64,000 nt of DNA from Burkholderiales bacterium (GTDB lineage: Bacteria > Pseudomonadota > Gammaproteobacteria > Burkholderiales > Burkholderiaceae_C), in assembly GCA_016219375.1 (NCBI GenBank), contig JACRNC010000015.1:248001-312000 (forward strand), in the 5' to 3' direction. The translations under genes and the position numbers were made by a program. Positions 18,651 to 28,210 of this stretch are shown here, piece after piece. Position 1 is the first letter of the stretch; each line of letters opens with the position of its first letter. The notes below the pieces were generated by a model. It was not told the origin of the DNA. It ran no database searches and saw only the letters and a program-made list of their open reading frames with translations.

Positions 18651-18831
18651 GGCGGGTGTCTCGTGGTGCGGCGGGGCAGGGCGCTGGCGCGGGGCTTGCA
18701 TTCGACGCGCCTCTCCACGCCGTGCCGCCATTCTTCAAGCGCACCACGCCAGACATGAGCCGAAATAGAGCGGTCGCCGACCGTCAATTCCGCCCCTTGC
18801 GCGGGTGTGCCTTCCCTAGAGTGACGTCCTC

Positions 18832-19764
18832 ATGAAGGCCGCCATCCGTCTCCCTCATCTGCTTGCCGACCGGGCTGCACTGCGACGCGCCGCCGAGAGG
18901 CTGTGGTTCACCGTGCTGGCCGTGGCGGCCGTGATGATGCTGGCCACCAGCGGCGGCCTGGCCCAGGCGGCTGCACTGGCGAACGACACGGCCGTGCCGG
19001 TCGCCCTGGTGCGCGGCGAGGAGGGCGGCGCCTCGCTCAACGTGCTGCCCATCCCGGTGGCGCAGGTCGAGGCCCAGGTGCTGGAGATCACACGGCTGCA
19101 CACTCAGCGTGCATTGGCCGGCTCCGTCGCCGATGCGGCAGCCGAGGCCGCCTCGGATGTGGGCGCGCCCTGGACCGAGGTGGCCGGCGAGCCCGTCACC
19201 CGCCGCATCCAGCGCGTGGAGGTGGCCCTGGGCGGCGCCGACCCGCGCCTGAAGCTCGCACCCTGTGAAAAAGTGCAGACCTACGTCCCCGAAGGCAGCC
19301 GCCTGTGGGGCAAGAGCCGCGTCGGCCTGCGCTGCGAGCAGGGCGCCGTGCGCTGGAACGTGTTCGTGCCGGTGACGGTGCGCGTGTGGGGCCGCGGCGT
19401 GATCGCCGTCGTGCCGCTGCGCCCCGGCGCCCGGCTGGAGGCGGCCGATCTGCGCGTGGCCGAGGTCGATCTGGCCGCCGAGTCGTCCAACCCGGTGCTC
19501 GACCCCGACGAGGCCATCGGCCGCGTGCTGATCCGCGGCGTGCAGGGCGGCCAGAGCCTGCGCCAGTCCCACCTCAAGCCGCGGCGGTACTTTGCCGCCG
19601 GCGACGCGGTGCAGATCCAGATCCAAGGCAGCGGCTTTGCCGTCAGCGGCGAGGGCGTGGCCCTGACGCCCGGCGACGAAGGCCAGTGCGCCCGCATCCG
19701 CTCCGGCGCGCGGGTGGTCTGCGGCCGGCCCGTCGGCGACCGCCAGGCCGTTTTGATGCTCTGA
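18832..19764 (+). CDS. flgA: Flagellar P-ring assembly chaperone
   Basis: SAF-domain C-term 'RPGARLEAADLRVAEVDLAAESSNPVLDPDEAIGRVLIRGVQGGQSLRQSHLKPRRYFAAGDAVQIQIQGSGFAVSGEGVAL'; divergent from flgB. Confidence 0.93.
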   Translation: MKAAIRLPHLLADRAALRRAAERLWFTVLAVAAVMMLATSGGLAQAAALANDTAVPVALVRGEEGGASLNVLPIPVAQVEAQVLEITRLHTQRALAGSVADAAAEAASDVGAPWTEVAGEPVTRRIQRVEVALGGADPRLKLAPCEKVQTYVPEGSRLWGKSRVGLRCEQGAVRWNVFVPVTVRVWGRGVIAVVPLRPGARLEAADLRVAEVDLAAESSNPVLDPDEAIGRVLIRGVQGGQSLRQSHLKPRRYFAAGDAVQIQIQGSGFAVSGEGVALTPGDEGQCARIRSGARVVCGRPVGDRQAVLML

Positions 19765-19829
19765 AACCCTGCTTACCCCGTGAGCGCAGGTAAACAGTTG
19801 TGAAAAATGGCCCGGGATGCGAATGAGCC

Positions 19830-19856
19830 TAAAGTTTGGCGGCGCCCTGTCGAAAC
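19830..19856 (+). promoter_or_regulatory. sigma28 (FliA)-like promoter upstream of flgM
   Basis: TAAAGTTT-N11-GTCGAAAC; the -35 matches TAAAGTTT exactly. Confidence 0.75.
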
Positions 19857-19901
19857 TGGGGCTGTGATGGTCAGGTCCATGCCTGGCCGAAGGAGCACCT
19901 C

Positions 19902-20219
19902 ATGAAGATTGGCAATTCCACCGAGCAGGCTGCCGGCGTCGCCTCCACCCGGGCGATCGGCGAGGAGACCAAGGCCACGCCGTCGCGCACGTCGAGCGCG
20001 GGCAAGTCCACCACCGCGGCCGAGCAGGACAAGGTCAGCCTGTCCAGCACGGCCAGCTCGCTCATGTCCGCATCGGGCGCCGACCCGGCTTTCGACGCGG
20101 AGAAGGTCGAGCGCGTCAAGCAGTCCATCGCCGACGGCAGCTACAAGGTCAACCCCGAGGCGATCGCCGACAAGCTGATTTCCAACGCCCAGGAAGTCCT
20201 GAGCAAGCGGCCGCAGTAA
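19902..20219 (+). CDS. flgM: Anti-sigma28 factor
   Basis: MKIGNSTEQAAGVASTR...DKVSLSSTAS...DAEKVERVKQSIADGSYKVNPEAIADKLI; start placed at 19902. Confidence 0.95.
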   Translation: MKIGNSTEQAAGVASTRAIGEETKATPSRTSSAGKSTTAAEQDKVSLSSTASSLMSASGADPAFDAEKVERVKQSIADGSYKVNPEAIADKLISNAQEVLSKRPQ

Positions 20220-20372
20220 CCCGCGGCCTTCGTCCCCACCCGGCCGCGCCTTGGCGCAGCCCACCGGGCAGGTGCTGATCGGCAGCCTGCCTGAGAACTG
20301 AAGACCCCGCGCCGGGTACCGGCCACGGGGCGGCCGCTCGCCCAGACGTTTCTTGCCTCTTTTCGCACACAC

Positions 20373-20804
20373 ATGAACTTCAGCACCACCGGCCTGGCCG
20401 GCACCACGGCGATCTCCCAGCTGTCCGCGGGCGTGTCGGCGCAGGAGCTGGAGGGCATGCTGGCCCGCGTGGAGCAGGAGCTCGACGCGCTCGGCCAGGC
20501 GCTGATCCGCCGCGAGTCCGCGGCCATCGACCGCCATGCCGGCGAGTTGCAGCGCAGCCTGGTGCAGGCGCTGGACGGCTTCTCCGCCGCCGCCCGCCGC
20601 GGCGTGGTGCCGCCGCCCTTGCGCAACCGCCTGGCCCGCGCCGGCGGACAGGTGGCCGCCCAGCGCGAATGCCTGGCCCGCGCCACCGCCGCGCTGGACC
20701 GCGCCATCGACGCCATGCTGCCGCGCGATGCGACGGCCGGCGGCGTCTACACCGCGCAGGGCGCCCGCAGCCTCAGCGGCAGCACGGGCAGCGCCAGCGC
20801 CTGA
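20373..20804 (+). CDS. flgN: Flagellar export chaperone FlgN-like
   Basis: Helical ORF directly after flgM, 'LEGMLARVEQELDALGQALIRRESAAIDRHAGELQRSL'. Confidence 0.8.
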   Translation: MNFSTTGLAGTTAISQLSAGVSAQELEGMLARVEQELDALGQALIRRESAAIDRHAGELQRSLVQALDGFSAAARRGVVPPPLRNRLARAGGQVAAQRECLARATAALDRAIDAMLPRDATAGGVYTAQGARSLSGSTGSASA

Positions 20805-20956
20805 CCGGCCCGCGGGCTTCGACCTGCGGCGCTCCGATTCAGCGGCAATCTGGCCATCCTGCCCAGGCGCCCGCATGGCACGGCGCCGTGCCGGCATCCG
20901 CATCGCCATCTTCCTGATCTGATCCGCCCCGTCGCGGCCCGGCCACCGCGCGGCGT

Positions 20957-22270
20957 ATGCTTGCCCGCCCCGCCGCATCCCGCCGGCGCCTGCCTGCAGG
21001 CCGTCTCTTGAAGTCCGCACTCCCCACCGACCCCGCCGCCGGCGCGCAGCCGCCGGCCACCACCCGTTTCCTCGACGCCCTGCAGGCCAGCCTGGCTGCG
21101 GGCCGCTTCGTCAAGCTGGTGCTGGCCAAGCCGCGCGGCGCCGGTGACCTCAAGCGCGCCACCGCCCGCCACATCGCGGTGCGCGGCGAGCCGGTGCTGA
21201 GCTGGGTCCACACCCATGCCACGCGTGATCTGACGCACAACCTGCCGCTGGCCCAGGCGCTGGGCGAGCTGCCGGCCGAGCTGGATGGCCGCTGGGGCCA
21301 GGCGCACCTGCTGACCGCGGATGAAGACCTGCAGCTGCTCATCAGCAAGGACGGCCGCTCCACCCTGCGCCGCAGCGCGGTGCAGCGCGAGGCCGCGCCC
21401 GCCGCCGCCCACGACCGCGCCAAGCACCGCCACCTGAGCCTGGCCAGCCCCTGGCTGCACGCGCTGGGCGTGACGGATGCGCAGCAGCGCCTGGTGCCGG
21501 CCATGGCGCGCAAGTGGAAGCAGATCAACAAGTTCGTCGAGGTGGTGGACCACGCCCTGGCCGACGCCGGCCTGAAATCGCCCCGGCCGGGCGGAACGCC
21601 GCTGCGCGTGGCCGACTTCGGCTGCGGCAAGGGCTACCTCACCTTCGCCCTGCATGAGCACCTGAGCACCACGCTGGGCCTGCCGGCCGAGGTGACGGGC
21701 ATCGAGCTGCGGCCCGACCTGGTGCAGCTGTGCAATGACGCGGCGCAGTCGCTGGGCCTGGCCGATCGGGGCCTGCGCTTCATCGAGGGCGACGTGCGCG
21801 ACTGGCAGCCGCCGCAGCTCGACGTGATGATCGCCCTGCACGCCTGCGACACCGCCACGGATCACGCCCTGCATCTGGGCATCCGCGGCGGCGCATCGGT
21901 GCTGGTGTGCTCGCCCTGCTGCCACAAGCAGATCCGCCCGCAACTGCTCAGCCCGCATCCGCTGCGCCCCATCCTGCAGCACGGCATCCACCTGGGCCAG
22001 GAGGCCGAGATGCTCACCGACGGCCTGCGCGCGCTGCTGCTGGAGGCGGCCGGCTTCGATGCCCAGGTGTTCGAGTTCATCTCGCTGGAGCACACCAGCA
22101 AGAACAAGATGATCCTGGCCGTGCGCCGCAGCACGCCGCGTCCGGCCCAGGCGGTCGACGAGACGCTGCGCCAGATCGCCGAGATCCAGGCCTTCTACGG
22201 CATCCGCGAGCATGCGCTCCAGACGCTGCTGCGGCGCGACGGGATGCTGCCGCAGGACGTGGCGGCCTGA
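20957..22270 (+). CDS. Class I SAM-dependent methyltransferase
   Basis: 'LRVADFGCGKGYLTFALHEHL', 'VTGIELRPDLVQLCNDAAQSLGL', 'DVMIALHACDTATDHAL...CSPCCHKQIRPQL'. Confidence 0.85.
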   Translation: MLARPAASRRRLPAGRLLKSALPTDPAAGAQPPATTRFLDALQASLAAGRFVKLVLAKPRGAGDLKRATARHIAVRGEPVLSWVHTHATRDLTHNLPLAQALGELPAELDGRWGQAHLLTADEDLQLLISKDGRSTLRRSAVQREAAPAAAHDRAKHRHLSLASPWLHALGVTDAQQRLVPAMARKWKQINKFVEVVDHALADAGLKSPRPGGTPLRVADFGCGKGYLTFALHEHLSTTLGLPAEVTGIELRPDLVQLCNDAAQSLGLADRGLRFIEGDVRDWQPPQLDVMIALHACDTATDHALHLGIRGGASVLVCSPCCHKQIRPQLLSPHPLRPILQHGIHLGQEAEMLTDGLRALLLEAAGFDAQVFEFISLEHTSKNKMILAVRRSTPRPAQAVDETLRQIAEIQAFYGIREHALQTLLRRDGMLPQDVAA

Positions 22271-22315
22271 GCGACGAACAGAGCGACGAACTGAGCGCCG
22301 GCCCGAGCGCCGGCC

Positions 22316-23551
22316 TCAGACCGCAGTCGGCTCCAGCCGCAGCAGCTTGCCTGGCGCGCCGTCGGTCAGCAGATAGAGCAAGCCGTCCGGCCCCTGGCGC
22401 ACGTCGCGGATGCGCTCGCCCAGATCGGTCAGCAGGGCTTCGCGGCTGACCACGCGGTTGCCGTCCAGCCCCAGCCGCCACAGCGCCTGCCCGGCCAGCG
22501 CGCCGATGAAGACGCTGCCGCGCCAGCCTGCGTAGCGGTCGAAGGTGCAAAAGGCCAGCCCGCTGGGCGCGATGGACCGCGGCACCCAATAGGTCAGCGG
22601 CGGCTCCATGTCGGCCCGCGTGCCGCCTTCGCCGATGGGCGCGCCGCTGCCGTACTCGCGCCCGTAGGTCACCACCGGCCAGCCGTAGTTGCGCCCGGCG
22701 CGGGCGATATTGACCTCGTCGCCGCCCTGCGGGCCGTGCTCGCAGATCCACAGCTCGCCGCTGGCCGGGTGCAGCGCCGCGCCCTGGATGTTGCGATGGC
22801 CCCAGCTCCAGATCTGCGGCAGGGCGCCGGGGCGATGGATCAGCGGGTTGTCGGGCGGCACGCTGCCGTCGGCGCGCACGCGCACGATCTTGCCCAGGTG
22901 GTTGTCCAGCGTCTGCGCGCGGTCGCGCTCGGTGAAGCGGTCGCCCAGGGTGATGAAGAGCGTGCCGTCGGCGCGCGGCACGATGCGCCCGCCGTAGTGG
23001 TTGGCGCCGCGGCCGGTCTTGGGCTGCTGGCGGAAGATCACCTGCACCTCGGTCAGCGCCGTGCCGGCCGAATCGAGCACCGCCCGCGCCACCGCGGTGC
23101 CGCTGTCCGCACCCTGGCGCTCGGCATAGCTCAGGTAGAGCCGGCGGTTGCGCGTGAAGTCGCTGTCCAGCGCCACGTCGAGCAGCCCGCCCTGGCCGGC
23201 GTGATGCACGGCCGGCACACCGGCCACCGTACCCAGCAGCCGTCCGCGCGCATCCAGCCGCTTGAGCCGGCCCGGCTTCTCGGTCACCAGCAGCTCGCCG
23301 CCGGGCAGGAAGGCCAGGCCCCAGGGCTGCTGCAGGTCGTCAGTCAGCGTGGCGGTGCGCAGGGCGCGCGGACCCTCGGCCCGCCCGCGGTCCTGGGTGC
23401 CGGCAGCGCATGCGGGCCCCGCCAGGCCCAGTGCCGCGCTGGCGCTGCCCGCACCCATGGCCAGCAATTGCCGACGGCTGCGCCGCGGCCAGCCGGTTGT
23501 CGGGGCGCAGTCCATTGCGGCATGTGGGGCAGGGGGAGGAGCAGGACGCAT
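22316..23551 (-). CDS. PQQ-dependent aldose sugar dehydrogenase-like protein, Tat-type leader
   Basis: 'QQPWGLAFLPGGELLVTEKPGRLKRLD', 'NHYGGRIVPRADGTLFITLGDRF', 'GHRNIQGAALHPASGELWICEHGPQGGDEVNIARAGRNYGWPVVTYG'. The 746-aa ORF in the track overextends; the start is inferred near 23551. Confidence 0.9.
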   Translation of the reverse strand: MRPAPPPAPHAAMDCAPTTGWPRRSRRQLLAMGAGSASAALGLAGPACAAGTQDRGRAEGPRALRTATLTDDLQQPWGLAFLPGGELLVTEKPGRLKRLDARGRLLGTVAGVPAVHHAGQGGLLDVALDSDFTRNRRLYLSYAERQGADSGTAVARAVLDSAGTALTEVQVIFRQQPKTGRGANHYGGRIVPRADGTLFITLGDRFTERDRAQTLDNHLGKIVRVRADGSVPPDNPLIHRPGALPQIWSWGHRNIQGAALHPASGELWICEHGPQGGDEVNIARAGRNYGWPVVTYGREYGSGAPIGEGGTRADMEPPLTYWVPRSIAPSGLAFCTFDRYAGWRGSVFIGALAGQALWRLGLDGNRVVSREALLTDLGERIRDVRQGPDGLLYLLTDGAPGKLLRLEPTAV

Positions 23552-23671
23552 GGCAAAAAACCGTGCAGAGCCGTGGGCAAGCACAAATGGAGGAGCCGCC
23601 GTCACCACGCCGGCGGCTGCGGGATGACGGCCATTGTCACAATCGCCGGCTTCCCCTGACGACACCTTCTC

Positions 23672-25063
23672 ATGTCTGCTGATCCGGCCGCCGCAGGCCA
23701 GCTCCACCGCGGTCTGCGCAACCGCCACATCCAGCTCATCGCCCTGGGCGGCGCCATCGGCACGGGGCTGTTCCTGGGCTCGGCCGGCGTGCTGCAGTCG
23801 GCGGGGCCCTCGATGATCCTGGGCTATGCCATCGGCGGCTTCATCGCCTTTTTGATGATGCGCCAGTTGGGCGAGATGATCGTCCACGAGCCGGTGGCCG
23901 GCTCCTTCAGTCACTTCGCCCACCGCTACTGGGGCGGCTTCGCGGGCTTCCTGGCCGGCTGGAACTACTGGGCGCTCTACGTGCTGGTCGGCATGGCCGA
24001 GCTCTCGGCCGTGGGCAAGTACGTGCAGTTCTGGTGGCCGCAGGTGCCGGCCTGGGCCACGGCCGCGGTCTTCTTCGTGCTGGTCAATGCCATCAACCTG
24101 GCCAACGTGCGCGCCTTCGGCGAGGCCGAGTTCTGGTTCGCCATCGTCAAGGTGGCCGCCATCATCGGCATGATCGGGCTGGGTGCCTGGCTGCTGGTGA
24201 GCGGGCAGGGCGGCGAGCAGGCCAGCATCACCAACCTGTGGCGCCACGGCGGCTTCTTTCCCAACGGGGTGGGCGGCCTGGTGATGGTGCTGGCTATCAT
24301 CATGTTTTCCTTCGGCGGGCTGGAGCTGGTGGGCATCACCGCTGCCGAGGCCGAGGATCCGCAGACGGTGATCCCGCGTGCCATCAACCAGGTGGTGTGG
24401 CGCATCCTCATCTTCTACGTCGGTGCGCTCACGGTGCTGCTGTCTCTCTACCCGTGGGATGCGCTGGTGCGCTCGCTCACCGCTGGCGGCGATGCCTACG
24501 GCGCCAGCCCCTTCGTGCAGATCTTTTCGCTGCTGGGCAGCGACCTGGCCGCCCACCTGCTCAATGCCGTGGTGCTTACCGCGGCGCTGTCGGTCTACAA
24601 CAGCGGCGTCTACTGCAACAGCCGCATGCTCTTCGGCTTGGCCGAGCAGGGCGATGCGCCGCGCATGCTGGCCCGCGTGGACCGCCGCGGCGTGCCGGTG
24701 GCCGCTCTTGCAGTCTCGGCCGTGGCCACGCTGTCATGCGTGCTGGTCAACTACCTGCTGCCGCACGGGGCGCTGGAGCTCTTCATGTCCCTGGTGGTCG
24801 CCGCGCTGGTGCTCAACTGGGCCATGATCAGCCTCACCCATCTGCAGTTCCGCCGCGCCATGCGCTGCCAGGGCGTGGCCACCCGCTTCCCCGCTCTCTG
24901 GGCCCCGGCCGGCAACCTGCTTTGCCTGGGCTTCCTGGCGCTCATCCTGGTGCTGATGCTGATGACGCCGGGCATGCGCGGCTCGGTGGTCATCCTGCCG
25001 CTGTGGCTGGCCCTGCTCGCGCTGGGCTGGCGGGCGCGGCGGGCCGCAGGTCGCGTGCGCTGA
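23672..25063 (+). CDS. Amino acid permease (APC superfamily)
   Basis: 'RNRHIQLIALGGAIGTGLFLGSAGVLQSAGPSMILGYAIGGFIAFLMMRQLGEM', multiple TM segments. Confidence 0.93.
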   Translation: MSADPAAAGQLHRGLRNRHIQLIALGGAIGTGLFLGSAGVLQSAGPSMILGYAIGGFIAFLMMRQLGEMIVHEPVAGSFSHFAHRYWGGFAGFLAGWNYWALYVLVGMAELSAVGKYVQFWWPQVPAWATAAVFFVLVNAINLANVRAFGEAEFWFAIVKVAAIIGMIGLGAWLLVSGQGGEQASITNLWRHGGFFPNGVGGLVMVLAIIMFSFGGLELVGITAAEAEDPQTVIPRAINQVVWRILIFYVGALTVLLSLYPWDALVRSLTAGGDAYGASPFVQIFSLLGSDLAAHLLNAVVLTAALSVYNSGVYCNSRMLFGLAEQGDAPRMLARVDRRGVPVAALAVSAVATLSCVLVNYLLPHGALELFMSLVVAALVLNWAMISLTHLQFRRAMRCQGVATRFPALWAPAGNLLCLGFLALILVLMLMTPGMRGSVVILPLWLALLALGWRARRAAGRVR

Positions 25064-25080
25064 CTCGCTGCGGTCCTGCG

Positions 25081-25212
25081 TCAGCGCTCGTCGGGCTGCC
25101 GCATCCTGAGCTCGCGCACGTACTCGCTGCTGGTGCCGTAGCCGCGCTCGTGGACCTGCTTGTCCATGAAGGCCTTCAGGCCGTCTGGCAGGGAGATGTT
25201 CATAGTGGCCAT
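25081..25212 (-). CDS. Truncated ParD/CopG-type ribbon-helix-helix antitoxin, 43 aa
   Basis: Minus frame MATMNISLPDGLKAFMDKQVHERGYGTSSEYVRELRMRQPDER*, a ParD N-terminal RHH signature; too short for the supplied track. Confidence 0.8.
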   Translation of the reverse strand: MATMNISLPDGLKAFMDKQVHERGYGTSSEYVRELRMRQPDER

Positions 25213-25283
25213 CCGCGCACGTCAGGGGTTTAGGCAGAAATTCGCACGGGGCCGAGCTTCTTGCGCCAGCCCGATGCCCCATG

Positions 25284-25313
25284 AAAAACGGGGCGCCCCA
25301 GGCGCCCCGTTTC
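25284..25313 (-). terminator. Intrinsic terminator downstream of ETF-QO
   Basis: Perfect stem AAACGGGGCGCC/GGCGCCCCGTTT with a 3-nt loop; T-run on the minus strand. Confidence 0.8.
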
Positions 25314-25357
25314 TCCGTCTGCGGCCACCCGGCCGAGCGGCCGGGCGGGCAGTTGCA

Positions 25358-27049
25358 TCACATGCCCGAGTAGTTCGGGCCGCCGCCGCCTTCCGGCGTC
25401 ACCCAGACGATGTTCTGCGTCGGGTCCTTGATGTCGCAGGTCTTGCAGTGCACGCAGTTCTGCGCGTTGATCTGCAGCCGCTCCTTGCCGGCGTTGGCCT
25501 CGTCCGGCACGAACTCGTAGACGCCGGCCGGGCAGTAGCGGCTTTCCGGCCCGGCGTACTTGGCCAGGTTGATCTTGACCGGCACGGTCGGGTCCTTGAG
25601 CGTCAGGTGCGCCGGCTGGTGTTCCTCGTGGTTGGTGTTGGAGACGAACACCGAGCTCAGCCGGTCGAAGGTCAGCTTGCCATCCGGCTTGGGATAGGCG
25701 ATGGGCTGGCATTCGGCCGCGGGCTTCAGGTAGGCGTGATCCGGCTTGTCGCGGTGCACCGTCCACGGCGGGCTCTTGATGCCCAGCTTGGGCAGCAGCC
25801 AGTACTCGATGCCGGTCATCAGCATGCCGACGTACATGCCGTGCTTGAACCAGGTCTTGAAGTTGCGGGCCTGCTTGAGCTCGTCGTGCAGCCAGCTCTG
25901 CTCGAAGGCCTGCGGATAGGCCGTCAGCTCGTCCTGCTGGCGGCCGGCGGTCACGGCGGCGAAAGCCGCGTCGGCGCACAGCATGCCGGTCTTGATGGCC
26001 GCGTGGCTGCCCTTGATGCGCGGCGCGTTCAGGTAGCCGGCGTCACAGCCCACCAGCGCGCCGCCCGGGAACACCTGCTTGGGCAGGCTCAGCAGGCCGC
26101 CAGCGGTGATGGCGCGCGCGCCGTAGCTGATGCGCTTGCCGCCTTCGATGTGCTTGCGGATCTCCGGGTGGGTCTTCCAGCGCTGCATCTCCTCGAAGGG
26201 GCTGAGGTAGGGGTTCTCGTAGTTCAGGCCGGTGACGAAGCCCAGCGTGACCTTGTTGCCCTCCAGGTGGTAGAGGAAGCCGCCGCCGTAGGTCTTGGTG
26301 TCCATCGGCCAGCCGGCGGTGTGCACCACCAGGCCCGGCTGGGCCTTGGCCGGATCGATCTCCCAGAGCTCCTTGATGCCGATGGCATAGCTCTGCGGGT
26401 CGCGCCCCTCGTCGAGCTTGAACTTGGCGATCAGCTGCTTGCCCAGGTGGCCGCGCGAGCCTTCGGCAAACACCGTGTACTTGGCCAGCAGCTCCATGCC
26501 GAGCTGGAAGTTGTCGGTGGGCTGGCCCTGCTTGTCCACGCCCAGGTTGCCCGTGGCCACGCCGCGCACGGCGCCCTTGTCGTCATAGAGGATCTCGGCC
26601 GCCGGGAAACCGGCGAAGATCTCCACGCCCAGGCTTTCGGCCTGCTGCGCCATCCAGCGCACGACGTTGCCCAGGCTGATGACGTAGTTGCCGTCGTTGT
26701 GGAAGCAATCCGGGATCAGCGCGGCCGGCGTCTTGGTGGCGCCCGTCTCGGACAGCACCAGCAGCTCGTCGCCGGTGACCGGCTGGTTCAGCGGTGCGCC
26801 CAGCTCCTTCCAGTTGGGGAAGAGCTCGTTCATCGCCTTCGGGTCCATCACCGCGCCCGACAGGATGTGGGCGCCGGGCTCGGAGCCCTTCTCGAGCACG
26901 CAGACCGAGACCTCCTTGCCCTGCTCGGCGGCGAGCTGCTTGATGCGGATGGCGGTGGCCAGGCCGGCGGGGCCGGCGCCGACGACGACGACGTCGTACT
27001 CCATCGATTCGCGCGGGCCGAACTGCTCAAGAATCTCCTGAGGCGTCAT
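25358..27049 (-). CDS. Electron transfer flavoprotein-ubiquinone oxidoreductase
   Basis: 'MEYDVVVVGAGPAGLATAIRIKQLAAEQGKEVSVCVLEKGSEPGAHILSGAVMDP', C-term 4Fe-4S 'CPAGVYEF...INAQNCVHCKTCDIKDPTQNIVWVTPEGGGGPNY'. Confidence 0.96.
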   Translation of the reverse strand: MTPQEILEQFGPRESMEYDVVVVGAGPAGLATAIRIKQLAAEQGKEVSVCVLEKGSEPGAHILSGAVMDPKAMNELFPNWKELGAPLNQPVTGDELLVLSETGATKTPAALIPDCFHNDGNYVISLGNVVRWMAQQAESLGVEIFAGFPAAEILYDDKGAVRGVATGNLGVDKQGQPTDNFQLGMELLAKYTVFAEGSRGHLGKQLIAKFKLDEGRDPQSYAIGIKELWEIDPAKAQPGLVVHTAGWPMDTKTYGGGFLYHLEGNKVTLGFVTGLNYENPYLSPFEEMQRWKTHPEIRKHIEGGKRISYGARAITAGGLLSLPKQVFPGGALVGCDAGYLNAPRIKGSHAAIKTGMLCADAAFAAVTAGRQQDELTAYPQAFEQSWLHDELKQARNFKTWFKHGMYVGMLMTGIEYWLLPKLGIKSPPWTVHRDKPDHAYLKPAAECQPIAYPKPDGKLTFDRLSSVFVSNTNHEEHQPAHLTLKDPTVPVKINLAKYAGPESRYCPAGVYEFVPDEANAGKERLQINAQNCVHCKTCDIKDPTQNIVWVTPEGGGGPNYSGM

Positions 27050-27413
27050 TGCAGTGTTTCCTTCGTGGGTCTGGGCGCCGGACCATACCGGCTCGCCCGG
27101 CTACAGGCGGGCAAACGCGCGATTTTATGCATCCCCCGCCGGGCGTCTCGCAGGGTGTCACGGCGTCCTGCCAGGCGGGCGCCGGGCCGGTGCTGCGTGC
27201 TAACGTTGTGCGGCCCTTGCGCGGCCTCGCCACATTGATCCGGTGCGGCCTGCCGCGGCCTGCACACCCGGGATGGCCCGACCGCCTGTGCCGTGTACGG
27301 GCCGGTACAGTTGGCCGCGTTGGCCGCGCGTAGGGAGCCGCACGCGCCCTGGCGCACGGTCCTCCACCGGCTCCGCCGTCATCCGAACCGCTCCCCCCTA
27401 ACAAGGTTTCCCC

Positions 27414-28196
27414 ATGAGCTACAGCATCGATCTCTCCGGCCGCGTGGCCTTCGTCACCGGCGCCTCCGGCGGCCTGGGCCAGCAGTTCGCCCGCACACTG
27501 TCGCAGGCGGGTGCGGCCGTCGTGCTGGCCAGCCGCCGCGTCGAGCGCCTGAAGGATCTGCGTGCCGAGATCGAGGCCGCCGGCGGCGACGCCCACGTGG
27601 TGGGCCTGGACGTGACCGACCCGGCCAGCATCCGCTCGGCCGTGGCCCATGCCGAGACCGAGGTCGGCCCCATCGACATCCTGATCAACAACTCCGGCGT
27701 GAGCACCACGCAGAAGCTGATCGACGTGACGCCCGAGGACTACGACTACGTCTTCGACACCAACACCAAGGGCGCCTTCTTCGTGGCGCAGGAGGTGGGT
27801 AAGCGCATGCTGGCCCGGGCCCGCGGCGCCGCACCCGGCACCTTCACCGGCGGGCGCATCGTCAACATCGCCTCGATGGCTGGCCTGCGCGTGCTGTCGC
27901 AGATCGGTGTCTATTGCATGAGCAAGGCCGCGGTGGTGCACATGACCAAGGCGATGGCGCTGGAGTGGGGCCGCTTCGGCATCAACGTCAATGCCATCTG
28001 CCCGGGCTACATCGACACCGAGATCAACCACCACCACTGGCAGACCGAGCAGGGCAAGAAGCTCATCGAGATGCTGCCGCGCAAGCGCGTGGGCCAGCCG
28101 GCCGACCTGGACGCGCTGCTGGTGATGCTGTGCTCCAACGAGAGCCACTTCATCAACGGCGCGGTCATCTCGGCCGACGACGGCTTCGGCGCCTGA
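27414..28196 (+). CDS. SDR-family oxidoreductase
   Basis: 'VAFVTGASGGLGQQFARTL', 'NNSGVS', 'YCMSKAAVVHMTKAMALEW', 260 aa. Confidence 0.92.
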   Translation: MSYSIDLSGRVAFVTGASGGLGQQFARTLSQAGAAVVLASRRVERLKDLRAEIEAAGGDAHVVGLDVTDPASIRSAVAHAETEVGPIDILINNSGVSTTQKLIDVTPEDYDYVFDTNTKGAFFVAQEVGKRMLARARGAAPGTFTGGRIVNIASMAGLRVLSQIGVYCMSKAAVVHMTKAMALEWGRFGINVNAICPGYIDTEINHHHWQTEQGKKLIEMLPRKRVGQPADLDALLVMLCSNESHFINGAVISADDGFGA

Positions 28197-28210
28197 AGGG
28201 CAGGGGCGGC

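Noticed and set aside
20747-22213. 488-aa minus-strand ORF
   Set aside because: Antisense of the methyltransferase gene; no recognisable domain.
22316-24556. 746-aa minus-strand ORF taken as one protein
   Set aside because: Only the C-terminal ~410 aa (22316-23551) is a sugar dehydrogenase; the N-terminal part is antisense of the permease.
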